A DNA stretch of 64,000 bases from Bradyrhizobium sp. BRP22 (GCF_020194175.1 NZ_JADYVX010000024.1:62001-126000); one strand, 5' to 3'; positions 51,177 to 60,645 are shown, counted from the first letter of the stretch. Made by a program: numbers and translations. The notes: generated by a model not told the origin, from the sequence alone.

Positions 51177-52430
51177 TCAACCAAACCGCTCGACCGCAAA
51201 CGGCCTCGCATCGGCAAACGGCGTCTCGCCGGTCATCATCTCCGCGAGCAGCCGGCCGCTCACGGGTCCAAGCGTCAGCCCGTGGTGCTGATGGCCGAAA
51301 TCGAACCAAAGCCCGGAATGGCGCGGCGCCTTCCCGATCACCGGCAGCATGTCGGGCAGGCACGGCCGCGCGCCCTTCCAGGGCTTCGCCTCCACGGGAT
51401 CGCCGAGCGGAAACAGGTTGCGCGCCCGCGGCACCGCCCGCTCGACCTGGACCGGGGAAGCCGGCGCGTCGCGATGGGCGAACTCGACGCCCGTGGTCAG
51501 ACGGATGCCGCGGCTCATCGGCACCAGACAATAGCCGAGATCGGAATCGAGGACGGGATGGCTGAGCATGGCGTTGCCGCCGGGCTTCAGGTGCAGGTGA
51601 TAGCCGCGCTTGACCTGAAGCGGGATCGAATAGCCGAGCGGGCCGAATACCTGGTCGGACCACGGACCCATCGCGACCACGACCTCGCGCGCCGTCACGG
51701 TGCCCTCGCTGATCGCCACGCGCCATCGGCCGCCGGACTGTTCGAGGGTACGGGCATCGCCGACAAAGAAGCGGCCGCCCCTGCGGCCGAACAGCGCGGC
51801 ATAGGCCTTTGCCAGCGCCCCGGGATCGGCGACCGAGCCCGGCGCCGGCGAATATACCGCGCCGGCGAAGTCGCCGGACAGGTTCGGCTCACGCGCGGCG
51901 ATGCCCCCGGCATCGAGGACCTCGTTGGTCACGCCATATTGCTTCGCACGCTCGGTATCGCGCACCGCCTTGGCGAAGGTCGCCTCGCTGCGATAGAGTT
52001 TGATCCAGCCGGTCTTGCGCAGCAATTCCGGAACGCCGGCTTCTGCGATCAGCGCCTCGTGCTCGATCAGACTCTGGCGGATCAGCGGCATCTCGGCTAG
52101 CGCGCTGCGCAATGCCCCCTCCGGCGAAGAGGCGACATAGTAGCGGGCGAGCCACGGCAGGAAGATCGGCAGGTCGGCGACACGGTAGCGCACCTGCGGC
52201 GCGCGGTTCAGCGCATAGCGCAGGATCTCGCCGAAATTCCGCGGGAACATGTAAGGAAAAACCGAGGCGCATTCGATGATGCCGGCATTGCCGTAACTCG
52301 TCTCTTCGCCCGCGGCATCGCGCCTGTCGACGAGAACGACGTCGCGGCCTCGTTTTTGCAGATGCAAGGCGGCACCGACACCGACCATGCCCGCCCCCAG
52401 CACAACGACATCAGCTTTCAGTTCCGCCAT
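51177..52430 (-). CDS. FAD-dependent D-amino acid dehydrogenase (DadA-like)
   Basis: A 417-residue flavoprotein of the DAO family. The dinucleotide motif is VVVLGAGMVGVGAALHL, followed by GEETSYGNAGIIE, and near the C terminus PDMLPVIGKAP and GHQHHGLTLGPVSGRL, which bind FAD. Resembles DadA, which oxidises D-amino acids and passes electrons to the membrane quinone pool. GGAG lies upstream of ATG 52430. Divergent from a peptide-type substrate-binding protein gene about 200 bp away, suggesting shared control and use of imported (D-)amino acid peptides. Confidence 0.88.
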   Translation of the reverse strand: MAELKADVVVLGAGMVGVGAALHLQKRGRDVVLVDRRDAAGEETSYGNAGIIECASVFPYMFPRNFGEILRYALNRAPQVRYRVADLPIFLPWLARYYVASSPEGALRSALAEMPLIRQSLIEHEALIAEAGVPELLRKTGWIKLYRSEATFAKAVRDTERAKQYGVTNEVLDAGGIAAREPNLSGDFAGAVYSPAPGSVADPGALAKAYAALFGRRGGRFFVGDARTLEQSGGRWRVAISEGTVTAREVVVAMGPWSDQVFGPLGYSIPLQVKRGYHLHLKPGGNAMLSHPVLDSDLGYCLVPMSRGIRLTTGVEFAHRDAPASPVQVERAVPRARNLFPLGDPVEAKPWKGARPCLPDMLPVIGKAPRHSGLWFDFGHQHHGLTLGPVSGRLLAEMMTGETPFADARPFAVERFG

Positions 52431-52630
52431 CCCCACTCCGAAAGTTGAATGTCACGCGCACGCCCAACCGCCCGCAAGGGTCAAGCTAATCATTGCGGCA
52501 CCGCTGCGCAAACTGGTCTCACCTTCTGCGGGAAATCGCGCTTGCGCACTCGGTAAACTTTGGCAACACTGGCCGGCAATATCCTACCAAACAGCGCGCG
52601 TCGCGGGGCCCAAACGGGGAACAGGTTCAA

Positions 52631-54223
52631 ATGTCGGCACGTCACCATCTGCTTGCGGCAATAAGTCTTGCCATCATCGCGACGACGACACCCGTTTCGG
52701 CCCAGACGCTACGCTACGCCAATCAGGGCGATCTCAAATCGCTGGATCCGCATACGCTGAATGAGACGACCACCCATGCCCATCTCGGGCAGGTCTATGA
52801 AGGCCTCACCGCGCGCGACAAGGATCTGAAGATCATCCCGGCGCTCGCCGAAAGCTGGGAGACGCCGGAGCCGACCCGCTGGCGCTTCCATCTGCGCAAG
52901 AACGTCAAATTCCATAACGGCGATCCCTTCACCGCCGACGACGTGGTGTTCTCGGCCGACCGCGTCCGCGCCAAGGGCTCCAATCTGCAAACCCGAATTC
53001 CCGCCGACGCCAAGGTCGTCAAGGTCGACGACCACACCGTCGATTTCATCCTGACCTCGCCCAATCCCATCCTGAATTCGCAATGGGATACCTGGTACAT
53101 CATGGACAAGAAGTGGGCCGAGGCGAACAACGCCACGCAGCCCACGCCGGCGTCTGCCACCACGCCGAGCTTTGCTTCGCTCAACGCCAACGGCACCGGG
53201 CCTTTCACGATCGAAAGCCATCAACCAGGCGTGAAGACGGTGTTCAAGGCCAATCCGAACTGGTGGCGCAAGCCCGAACACAATTTGAAGGAAATTGTCT
53301 TCACTCCGATCAGTTCGGATGCGACCCGCGTCGCCGCGTTGCTGTCGGGCGAGGTCGACATCATCGAGCCGGTGCCGATCCAGGACATCTCGCGCGTCGA
53401 TTCCAGCCCGAATGCGCAAGTGCTGAAGGGGCCGGAGATCCGCACCATCTTCCTCGGCATGGACCAGACCCGCGACGAACTGCTCTACTCCAACGTCAAG
53501 GGCAAGAACCCGTTCAAGGACATTCGCGTGCGTGAAGCCTTCTACAAGGCGATCGACATCGAACTGATCAAGAATCGCGTGATGCGCGGGCTGTCGACGC
53601 CATCGCCACTGATGGTCGCGCCGCAACTGTTCGCGCTGTCGAAGGATTTCACCCGCCCGAAATTCGATCCCGACGGCGCCAAGAAGCTGTTGACCGAAGC
53701 CGGCTATCCCGACGGCTTCGAAGTCACCATGGATTGCCCGAACGACCGCTATGTCAACGACGCCGCGATCTGCCAGGCCGTGGTCGGCATGCTCGCCCGC
53801 ATCGGCGTGAAGGTGAACCTGCTGGCGCAGCCGAAGGCACAATATTTCGCCAAAGTGCTGAAACCCGGCGGCTACCAGACCTCGTTCTACATGCTGGGCT
53901 GGACACCCGGCACGCTCGATTCGCACAATGTCATGTTCGACATCATGGGCTGCCGCGACGATCCGAAATCGGCGCGCGGCGAGACCAACCTCGGCGGCTA
54001 CTGTAACAAGGAATTCGACGCCATCACCGACAAGGTGCTGCAGGAGACCGACAGCGCCAAGCGCGACCAGTTAATCAAGTCCGGCTTCGAGATCGCGATG
54101 AAGGACTGGGCCTATATTCCGCTGCATCAGCAGGCGCTGGCCTGGGGTGTGTCGAAGAAATTGAAAGTGGTGCAGCGCCCGGACAACCAGGTCCTGCCCT
54201 ACTGGATGGTCAAATCGGAATAA
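52631..54223 (+). CDS. Peptide-type ABC transporter substrate-binding protein
   Basis: A 530-residue extracytoplasmic binding protein of the SBP_5 (DppA/OppA/GsiB) family. The signal peptide spans about residues 1-25 (MSARHHLLAAISLAIIA...VSA). Typical motifs are LDPHTLNETTTHAHLGQVYEGLT, WRFHLRKNVKFHNGDPFTADDV and GTGPFTIES (quoted in part). A Cys pair may form a disulfide (MDCPNDR, ICQAV). GGGGAACAGG precedes the ATG. A terminator-like hairpin separates it from the permease genes, allowing higher SBP expression. Confidence 0.93.
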   Translation: MSARHHLLAAISLAIIATTTPVSAQTLRYANQGDLKSLDPHTLNETTTHAHLGQVYEGLTARDKDLKIIPALAESWETPEPTRWRFHLRKNVKFHNGDPFTADDVVFSADRVRAKGSNLQTRIPADAKVVKVDDHTVDFILTSPNPILNSQWDTWYIMDKKWAEANNATQPTPASATTPSFASLNANGTGPFTIESHQPGVKTVFKANPNWWRKPEHNLKEIVFTPISSDATRVAALLSGEVDIIEPVPIQDISRVDSSPNAQVLKGPEIRTIFLGMDQTRDELLYSNVKGKNPFKDIRVREAFYKAIDIELIKNRVMRGLSTPSPLMVAPQLFALSKDFTRPKFDPDGAKKLLTEAGYPDGFEVTMDCPNDRYVNDAAICQAVVGMLARIGVKVNLLAQPKAQYFAKVLKPGGYQTSFYMLGWTPGTLDSHNVMFDIMGCRDDPKSARGETNLGGYCNKEFDAITDKVLQETDSAKRDQLIKSGFEIAMKDWAYIPLHQQALAWGVSKKLKVVQRPDNQVLPYWMVKSE

Positions 54224-54237
54224 AGCCTCGCCGCTTG

Positions 54238-54272
54238 AAGGTCCCGGCAGCCGCGCGCTTCCGGGACCTTTT
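54238..54272 (+). terminator. Terminator-like hairpin between SBP and permease genes
   Basis: Perfect 10-bp stem AAGGTCCCGG / CCGGGACCTT (54238-54247, 54261-54270) followed by TTGCTT, 15 nt past the SBP stop. It probably reduces readthrough into the permease and ATPase genes and protects the SBP transcript. Confidence 0.75.
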
Positions 54273-54275
54273 GCT

Positions 54276-54328
54276 TAGAGCATGATCCGGAAACGTGGAG
54301 ACCGGTTTTCCGAAAAGATCACGCTCTA
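54276..54328. repeat. Short element related to family E
   Basis: Termini TAGAGCATGATC and GATCACGCTCTA pair at 11 of 12 positions around the core GTGGAGACCGGTTTTCCG. About 53 bp, half the length of the family E element, sharing its ends and the ACCGGTTTTC core. Confidence 0.65.
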
Positions 54329-54365
54329 GCGGCGGAATCGCAAACGCTCCGGGTGAAAGAAACAG

Positions 54366-55346
54366 ATGCTCGCTTTCACGCTTCGCCGCGCCGTTCAGGC
54401 CATTGGGGTGATGATCGCCGTCGGGATCATCGCCTTCTCGATGTTCCGTTTCGCCGGCGACCCGGTCAACCAGATCGTCTCGATCGACACGCCCGCGGCC
54501 GAGCGCGAGGCGGTGCGCAAATCGCTCGGGCTCGACGATCCCGTGCTGATCCAGTTCGCGCGCTATTTCGCCAATGCCGCGCAGTTCAAGTTCGGCGTCT
54601 CCTATCAATTCCGGCAGCCGGTCTCGACGCTGCTGGCCGAGCGGCTGCCGGCGACGCTGGAGCTTGCGATCTGCGCCACGATCTTCGCCATGGTGTTCGG
54701 CATCCTGATGGGCGTCTATGCGGCGCTCAGACGCGACACCTTGCTCGCCAAACTTTGCCAGGCAGTCTCGCTGATCGGCATCTCACTGCCGACATTCCTG
54801 ATCGGCATCCTCCTGATCTATCTGTTCGCGGTGACCTTGGGCTGGCTGCCTTCATTTGGCCGCGGCGAAGTGGTGCGGATCGGCTGGTGGACCACCGGGC
54901 TGCTGACGGTGTCAGGCCTCAAGGCGCTGATCATGCCCTCGATCACGCTCGGCCTGTTCCAGATGACGCTGATCATGCGGCTGGTGCGCGCGGAGATGCT
55001 GGAAGTGCTGCGCACCGACTATATCCGCTTCGCGCGCGCCCGCGGGCTCACCACCCGCGCAATTCATTTCGGCCACGCGCTGAAGAACACGCTGGTTCCC
55101 GTTATCACCGTGGCCGGCCTGCAGTTTGGCTCGGTTATTGCATTCTCGATCATCACCGAATCCGTGTTTCAGTGGCCGGGCATGGGATTGATGTTCGTGC
55201 AGGCGGTGCAAAACGTCGACATCCCGATCATGGCGGCATACCTTCTGATGGTCTCGCTGATCTTCGTCACGATCAACCTGGTGGTTGACATCCTCTACAC
55301 CATCGTCGATCCGCGCCTGCGTGCCACCATCAGCCGTCCGGCTTGA
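54366..55346 (+). CDS. Peptide ABC transporter permease, DppB type
   Basis: A 326-residue permease with six hydrophobic segments and the binding-protein-dependent transport signature RARGLTTRAIHFGHALKNTL (EAA loop). The N-terminal motif DDPVLIQFARYF is typical of DppB/OppB. It forms the inner-membrane channel with the next gene product. Closely followed by the second permease gene (13 bp). Confidence 0.93.
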   Translation: MLAFTLRRAVQAIGVMIAVGIIAFSMFRFAGDPVNQIVSIDTPAAEREAVRKSLGLDDPVLIQFARYFANAAQFKFGVSYQFRQPVSTLLAERLPATLELAICATIFAMVFGILMGVYAALRRDTLLAKLCQAVSLIGISLPTFLIGILLIYLFAVTLGWLPSFGRGEVVRIGWWTTGLLTVSGLKALIMPSITLGLFQMTLIMRLVRAEMLEVLRTDYIRFARARGLTTRAIHFGHALKNTLVPVITVAGLQFGSVIAFSIITESVFQWPGMGLMFVQAVQNVDIPIMAAYLLMVSLIFVTINLVVDILYTIVDPRLRATISRPA

Positions 55347-55359
55347 GCGAGGGCTTTCG

Positions 55360-56316
55360 ATGTCAGACGCCGTCATTCCGCAGCAAACCGAAACCGCGCA
55401 TGCCGCGGGCTGGTTCCGGCGCGCGGTCGACAGCGATCTGTTCTATTCCTTCCGTCGTTCGAAGCTGACCATGCTGGCGGCCGCAGTCACCCTGCTGTTC
55501 TTTCTGCTCGCGATCTTTGCTTCCGTGCTTGCGGTGCAGAACCCGTTCGATCCGGCGCAGCTACAACTGATGAATTCGCGGATCTCGCCGCTCTGGACTG
55601 CCGATGGCCAGAGCCCGTTCCTGCTCGGCACCGACGAACAGGGCCGCGACGTGTTCTCCGCCATCCTTTACGGCCTACGCATTTCGCTCACCGTCGGTGT
55701 GCTTGGCATGCTGCTTGCCGGCGCGATCGGCATCACGCTCGGGCTGATCGCGGGTTATATCGGCGGCGCGGTCGACGCCGTGATCATGCGGATCGCCGAC
55801 GTCCAAATCACCTTCCCCGCCATCCTGATCGCACTGATTGTCAACGGCGTCGCCAAATCCGTGTTTAGCAACCGGCTCGATGCCGTCAGCATGCTTGCCG
55901 TACTCGTGGTCGCGATCGGCCTGAGTTCCTGGGTGCAATATGCCCGCACCGTGCGCGGCTCGGTCATGGTGGAGAAGAACAAGGACTACGTCGCCGCCGC
56001 GCAACTGATCGGCCTGCCCGCGCCGAAGATCATGCTGCGCCACGTGCTGCCCAACACGATGGGCCCGATCCTCGTCATCGCTACCATCAACCTTGCGCTC
56101 GCCATCCTCACCGAGGCAACGCTGTCGTTCCTGGGATCCGGCATGCCCGACACCATGCCCTCGCTGGGCACGCTGATCCGGATCGGCAACAATTATCTTT
56201 TCGCCGGCGAATGGTGGATCGTCGCGTTTCCGGGCCTCGCGCTGGCGGGCTTGATCCTCTCGATCAACCTGCTCGGCGACTGGCTGCGCGACGCGCTCAA
56301 TCCGAAACTCCGATGA
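55360..56316 (+). CDS. Peptide ABC transporter permease, DppC type
   Basis: A 318-residue permease with about six hydrophobic segments, an N-terminal OppC_N segment (FRRSKLTMLAAAVTLLFF), the hallmark LLGTDEQGRDVFSAILYGLRIS (shown in part) and an EAA loop (AAAQLIGLPAPKIMLRHVLPN). GAGGG lies 6 nt before ATG 55360. Its stop overlaps the start of the ATPase gene. Confidence 0.93.
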   Translation: MSDAVIPQQTETAHAAGWFRRAVDSDLFYSFRRSKLTMLAAAVTLLFFLLAIFASVLAVQNPFDPAQLQLMNSRISPLWTADGQSPFLLGTDEQGRDVFSAILYGLRISLTVGVLGMLLAGAIGITLGLIAGYIGGAVDAVIMRIADVQITFPAILIALIVNGVAKSVFSNRLDAVSMLAVLVVAIGLSSWVQYARTVRGSVMVEKNKDYVAAAQLIGLPAPKIMLRHVLPNTMGPILVIATINLALAILTEATLSFLGSGMPDTMPSLGTLIRIGNNYLFAGEWWIVAFPGLALAGLILSINLLGDWLRDALNPKLR

Positions 56317-57299
56317 CCGTGCCTGTCCTCTCCGTGCGTGACCTGAAGGTGGAATTCGTCACCCGCCGCGCGACGTTGCGCGCGATCGACGGCGTCTCGT
56401 TCGACATCGCGAAGGGCGAGGTGCTGGGCGTCGTCGGGGAGTCCGGCGCCGGCAAGTCGGTCACGGGCCTTGCCGTCATTGGCCTGATCGATCCGCCCGG
56501 CCGCATCTCCGGCGGCGAGATCCATCTTTCAGGTATGCGCATCGATCATCTGCCGCCGGAGGAGATTCGGCGCGTGCGGGGCAAGCGCATCGGCATGATC
56601 TTCCAGGACCCGCTGACCAGCCTCAACCCGCTCTACCGGATCGGCGACCAGATCGTCGAGACCATCCGCACCCACACCAACCTTTCCGAAAGCGCCGCGC
56701 GCAAGCGTGCCATCGACCTGCTTGCCGAGGTCGGCATCCCCGCGCCGGAAAAACGCGTCGATGGGTATCCGCATGAATTTTCCGGCGGCATGCGCCAGCG
56801 CGTGGTGATTGCGCTTGCGATCTGCGCCGAGCCGGAATTGATCATCGCGGACGAGCCGACCACCGCGCTCGATGTTTCCGTACAGGCGCAGATCATCGCA
56901 CTGATCAAGCGGCTGGGCCGCGACCACGGTACGGCCGTGATGCTGGTGACGCACGACATGGGCATCATCGCAGAAACCTGCGACCGCGTCGCGGTGATGT
57001 ATTCCGGCCGCATCGCCGAGATCGGCCCGGTGCAGGACGTCGTGCGCAATCCGCTGCATCCCTACGCCAAGGGCCTGATGGGTGCGATCCCGACGCTCGC
57101 GGGCGAAGACAAGCGGCTGGTGCAGATCCCCGGCTCGATGCCGCGATTGTCGGCGATCCCGCCGGGCTGTCCGTTCAACCCGCGCTGCGCCTTCGTCTTC
57201 GACCGCTGCCGGGTCGAGCGTCCCGAGCCGATCCGCCACGGCGCGCAGGCCGTCGCCTGCCATCTCTACGACCGTGCCGCCAAGGAGAGCGCGGCATGA
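56313..57299 (+). CDS. Peptide ABC transporter ATP-binding protein, DppD type
   Basis: A 328-residue ATPase. Walker A GESGAGKS, signature FSGGMRQRV, Walker B LIIADEPTTALD, and the peptide-family C-terminal cysteine motif CPFNPRCAFVFDRC. It starts inside the permease stop (ATGA) and ends overlapping the next ATPase (ATGA), so dppC-D-F are coupled. Confidence 0.94.
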   Translation: MTVPVLSVRDLKVEFVTRRATLRAIDGVSFDIAKGEVLGVVGESGAGKSVTGLAVIGLIDPPGRISGGEIHLSGMRIDHLPPEEIRRVRGKRIGMIFQDPLTSLNPLYRIGDQIVETIRTHTNLSESAARKRAIDLLAEVGIPAPEKRVDGYPHEFSGGMRQRVVIALAICAEPELIIADEPTTALDVSVQAQIIALIKRLGRDHGTAVMLVTHDMGIIAETCDRVAVMYSGRIAEIGPVQDVVRNPLHPYAKGLMGAIPTLAGEDKRLVQIPGSMPRLSAIPPGCPFNPRCAFVFDRCRVERPEPIRHGAQAVACHLYDRAAKESAA

Positions 57300-58291
57300 C
57301 ATCGCTCATCCAGGTCAGGAATCTCCGACGCGTATTCGACGTCTCGAAGCCGTGGCTCAACCGCGTGCTCGAAGGCAGCCATCTCGAATTCCTCAAGGCC
57401 GTCGACGGCGTCACCTTCGATATCCGCAAAGGCGAGACCTTTGCGCTTGTCGGCGAATCCGGCTCGGGCAAGACCACGGTGGCGCGCATGGTGGTCGGGC
57501 TGTTGCCGCCGAGCTCGGGCGAGGTCGTGATCGACGGCGTGTCGATGACCGATCCGCGGCAGGCGCAGGCACGCCAGCGGTTGCGCCGCCGCATCCAGAT
57601 GATCTTCCAGGATCCCTATGCGAGCCTCAATCCACGCTTCCGGGTCGATGCCATCGTGTCCGAGCCGATCCGCGCCTTCGACCTGATCCAGGGCGAACGC
57701 GACATCCGCACCCGCGTCGGCGAATTGCTCTCGCTGGTCGGGCTGCATGCCGATGACGGCCTGAAATATCCGCACGAATTCTCCGGCGGCCAGCGCCAGC
57801 GCATCGCAATCGCCCGCGCCCTCGCCTCGGAGGCAGAGTTCATCGTCTGCGACGAGCCGACCTCAGCGCTGGATGTTTCCGTGCAGGCGCAGATCCTGAA
57901 CCTGATGCGCGACCTGCAGGACAAGTTCGGCCTCACCTACCTCTTCATCAGCCACAATCTGGCCGTCGTCCGCCACATGGCGAGTCGGATCGGCGTGATG
58001 TATCTCGGCCGCATTGTGGAAGTCGCCGAGGGTCGCGCGCTGTTCACCAATCCGCGCATGCCCTACACCAAGATGCTGCTTGGCGCGGTTCCGGATCTCG
58101 CAATGAGCGGCCGCCAGCGTATTCCCGTAAAGGGCGAAATCCCGAACCCGATCGATCCGCCCCAGGGATGCGCCTTCAATCCGCGGTGCCCGCTGGCGTT
58201 CGATTTGTGCCGCCAAAGGACGCCGGAACTGATCGACGGCGTCGCCTGCCATGCCGTGAATGCGCCGACTGAGGCTGCCGCAGCAATATGA
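57296..58291 (+). CDS. Peptide ABC transporter ATP-binding protein, DppF type
   Basis: A 331-residue ATPase, partner of the preceding one. Walker A GESGSGKTT, signature FSGGQRQRI, Walker B FIVCDEPTSALD, and C-terminal CAFNPRCPLAFDLC. Overlaps the upstream gene by 4 nt. Followed by a family D repeat and a gamma-glutamyltransferase-like gene on the same strand. Confidence 0.94.
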   Translation: MTSLIQVRNLRRVFDVSKPWLNRVLEGSHLEFLKAVDGVTFDIRKGETFALVGESGSGKTTVARMVVGLLPPSSGEVVIDGVSMTDPRQAQARQRLRRRIQMIFQDPYASLNPRFRVDAIVSEPIRAFDLIQGERDIRTRVGELLSLVGLHADDGLKYPHEFSGGQRQRIAIARALASEAEFIVCDEPTSALDVSVQAQILNLMRDLQDKFGLTYLFISHNLAVVRHMASRIGVMYLGRIVEVAEGRALFTNPRMPYTKMLLGAVPDLAMSGRQRIPVKGEIPNPIDPPQGCAFNPRCPLAFDLCRQRTPELIDGVACHAVNAPTEAAAAI

Positions 58292-58329
58292 CTCGACTGC
58301 ATCGGCATTGAACCCGCCACGAATTCTTC

Positions 58330-58458
58330 ACCTCTCCCGCTTGCTTGCGGGGAAGGTCGGCGCTTAAGCGCCGGGTGGGAGCTCTCTCCACACGGATGAT
58401 CCCATCGTGGAGACACCCTCACCCCAGCCCTCCCTCGCAAGCGGGAGAGGGAGCGCAG
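58330..58458. repeat. Family D repeat, copy 2
   Basis: CCTCTCCCGCTTGC and GCAAGCGGGAGAGG end arms, with inner GGTGGGAGCTCTCTCC and GGAGACACCCTCACC blocks, similar to 28549-28634. It fills the 282-bp gap between dppF and the gamma-glutamyltransferase gene; no gene is seen here. Confidence 0.75.
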
Positions 58459-58573
58459 GGCGGATGTAATTCGGACTGATCCTATCGGGGTTGAGCCATG
58501 CCGGCCGCGCCGTTGGCAGCGCCGCGCGCCTGTGATCAAGTGCGCCCGCCCAAGAAACAACTGGTGGCCAGCC

Positions 58574-60379
58574 ATGAGCAATATCAATCCCGATCCATTC
58601 ACGACACGCCCCGAGATCGAAGGCACGTTCGGCGTCGTCACCTCGACGCACTGGATCGCGACCGCGGTCGGGATGGCCACGTTGGAGAAAGGCGGCAACG
58701 CCTTCGATGCCGGCGTCGCCACCGCCTTCACGCTGCAGGTGGTCGAGCCGCACCTGAACGGCCCCGGCGGCGACGTGCCTGTGATCGTGCACGACGTGAA
58801 GCGCGGCAAGACCGAAGTGATCTGCGGCCAAGGTCCGGCCCCGGCCAAAGCGACGATCGCGCATTATCGCAGCGAAGGGCTGGAGATGGTGCCCGGCACC
58901 GGCCTGCTCGCCGCCTGCGTACCTGGCACGTTCGAGTCCTGGATGCTGCTGCTGCGCGACTACGGCACATTGCGCCTGCGTGACGTGCTGGAGCCCGCGA
59001 TCGCCTACGCCCGCGACGGCTTTCCGCTGGTCGAGCGCGCCGCCGCCACCATCCAGACCGTCGAACGGTTGTTCCGGAAGCATTGGACCACCTCGGCCGA
59101 AGTCTATCTGCCCAACAACGAAGTCCCGAAGCCCGGCACGATCTTCACCAACAAGCGTCTTTCGGAAACCTACGCCCGCATCCTGCAGGAGGCGGAAAGC
59201 GCAGGCCCCGACCGCGTCGCGCAGATCGAGCGCGCGCGCCAGGCGTGGTCGAAGGGCTTTGTCGCCGAAGCTATCGACAAGTTCTGCCGCACGCAGGAGG
59301 TGATGGATGTCTCCGGCTCGCCGCATCGCGGTGTGCTCTCGGCCGACGACATGGCGCGCTGGCAGCCGACGATCGAGGCGCCGCTGACCTACGATTACGG
59401 CCGCTACACCGTGTGCAAGGCCGGCGTCTGGAGCCAGGGGCCGGTGATGCTGCAGCAGCTCGCCCTGCTGAAGGGGTTCGACCTCGACGGCCTCGATCCC
59501 ACCAGCGCCGACTTCATTCATCTGCAGATCGAATGCGCCAAGCTCGCTTACGCCGACCGCGAGACGTTCTATGGCGATCCCAAATTCACGGACATCCCGA
59601 TCGAGACGCTGCTGTCGGATGCCTATAATGACGAGCGGCGCAAGCTGATCTCGAAAGACAAAGCGTCGCTCGACTTCATCCCGGGCTCGGTCGAAGGCTT
59701 TGGCGCTGTCGTGAAGCTGCGCCGCGCCGAGGGCCATCGCGAGGCGGTCGGCGCGATGGGCGCGGGCGAGCCGACCGTCGGCCGCTTCGGTGAAGTGCGC
59801 GGCGACACCGTGCATTTCGACATCATCGACAAGGCCGGCAACATGATCTCGGCGACGCCCTCCGGCGGCTGGCTGCAGTCCTCGCCGGTGATCCCCGAGC
59901 TCGGCTTCTGCCTCGGCAGCCGCGCGCAGATGTTCTGGCTGGAAGAGAACCATCCCGCTTCGCTCGCGCCGGGCAAGCGCCCGCGCACCACGCTTTCGCC
60001 GACCATGGCGCTGCGTGACGGCGAGCCGTATCTGGCCTGGGGCTCTCCGGGCGGTGACCAGCAGGACCAATGGATCACGCAGTTCTTCCTGCGCCACGTC
60101 CACGCCAAGCTGAATCTACAGGAAGCGATCGACGCGCCGGCCTGGCACTCGGAGCATTTCCCGATCTCGTTCTGGCCACGGACGGCGCGTCCGGGCGTGC
60201 TTGTGGTCGAAGGTCGCGTGCCCAAGGCGAGCATCGATGAATTGCAGCGCCGCGGCCACATCGTCGAGGTCGGTCCCGACTGGTCGGAGGGCCGCCTGAC
60301 CGCGGCCTCACGCATTGGGCGCAGGCGCCGTGCCGCCGCCAATCCGCGGGGCATGCAGGGCTACGCTGTCGGAAGGTAG
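58574..60379 (+). CDS. Gamma-glutamyltransferase family protein
   Basis: A 601-residue member of the gamma-glutamyltranspeptidase family (Ntn hydrolase). The N-terminal GMATLEKGGNAFDAGVATAF and the segment GDTVHFDIIDKAGNMIS are typical; Thr412 is the expected autocatalytic cleavage site and nucleophile, in TVH rather than the more common TTH. Later SPTMAL, GSPGGDQQDQW match the small subunit. No signal peptide is visible, unlike periplasmic E. coli Ggt. It would cleave gamma-glutamyl peptides or act as an acylase. Location after a peptide importer suggests it processes the imported compound. Confidence 0.9.
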   Translation: MSNINPDPFTTRPEIEGTFGVVTSTHWIATAVGMATLEKGGNAFDAGVATAFTLQVVEPHLNGPGGDVPVIVHDVKRGKTEVICGQGPAPAKATIAHYRSEGLEMVPGTGLLAACVPGTFESWMLLLRDYGTLRLRDVLEPAIAYARDGFPLVERAAATIQTVERLFRKHWTTSAEVYLPNNEVPKPGTIFTNKRLSETYARILQEAESAGPDRVAQIERARQAWSKGFVAEAIDKFCRTQEVMDVSGSPHRGVLSADDMARWQPTIEAPLTYDYGRYTVCKAGVWSQGPVMLQQLALLKGFDLDGLDPTSADFIHLQIECAKLAYADRETFYGDPKFTDIPIETLLSDAYNDERRKLISKDKASLDFIPGSVEGFGAVVKLRRAEGHREAVGAMGAGEPTVGRFGEVRGDTVHFDIIDKAGNMISATPSGGWLQSSPVIPELGFCLGSRAQMFWLEENHPASLAPGKRPRTTLSPTMALRDGEPYLAWGSPGGDQQDQWITQFFLRHVHAKLNLQEAIDAPAWHSEHFPISFWPRTARPGVLVVEGRVPKASIDELQRRGHIVEVGPDWSEGRLTAASRIGRRRRAAANPRGMQGYAVGR

Positions 60380-60418
60380 GGCGTCGATCACCGACAGGTG
60401 CAGGCCGCGAGCACCGCT

Positions 60419-60524
60419 CTCTCCCCTCATGGTGAGGAGGCGCGCGGCGCCGTCTCGAACCCATGAGGCCCGGCTGGTGGCCTCATCCTTCGAGACGCGC
60501 TGCGCGCTCCTCAGGATGAGGGAC
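60419..60524. repeat. Family A palindromic repeat, copy 9
   Basis: CTCTCCCCTCATGGTGAGGAGG left and CTCCTCAGGATGAGGG right, with inner GTCTCGAAC / ATCCTTCGAGAC (quoted in part). Inserted after the gamma-glutamyltransferase gene and just before the family E element. Confidence 0.85.
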
Positions 60525-60537
60525 GCCTTCCGCCTCG

Positions 60538-60643
60538 CTAGAGCATTTTCGGTTCTGATTGAATCAGAACCGAAGCTCTAGATTATTGTTTTCACGCGTT
60601 TTCTTCACGCGAACCGGTGTCCACTTCGCTCGAAAACGCTCTA
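60538..60643. mobile_element. MITE-like element, family E copy 2
   Basis: 106 bp with termini CTAGAGCATTTTCG and CGAAAACGCTCTAA, the same internal palindrome GGTTCTGATT-G-AATCAGAACC and the same CACGCGAACCGGTGTCC block as copy 1. Lies just beyond the stop codon of the CnbZ-like gene. Confidence 0.7.
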
Positions 60644-60645
60644 AG

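Noticed and set aside
58364..60103. A 579-codon minus-strand frame opposite the gamma-glutamyltransferase gene
   Set aside because: The plus strand encodes a full, motif-complete enzyme; the antisense product has no recognisable domain and the composition of a GC-rich shadow.
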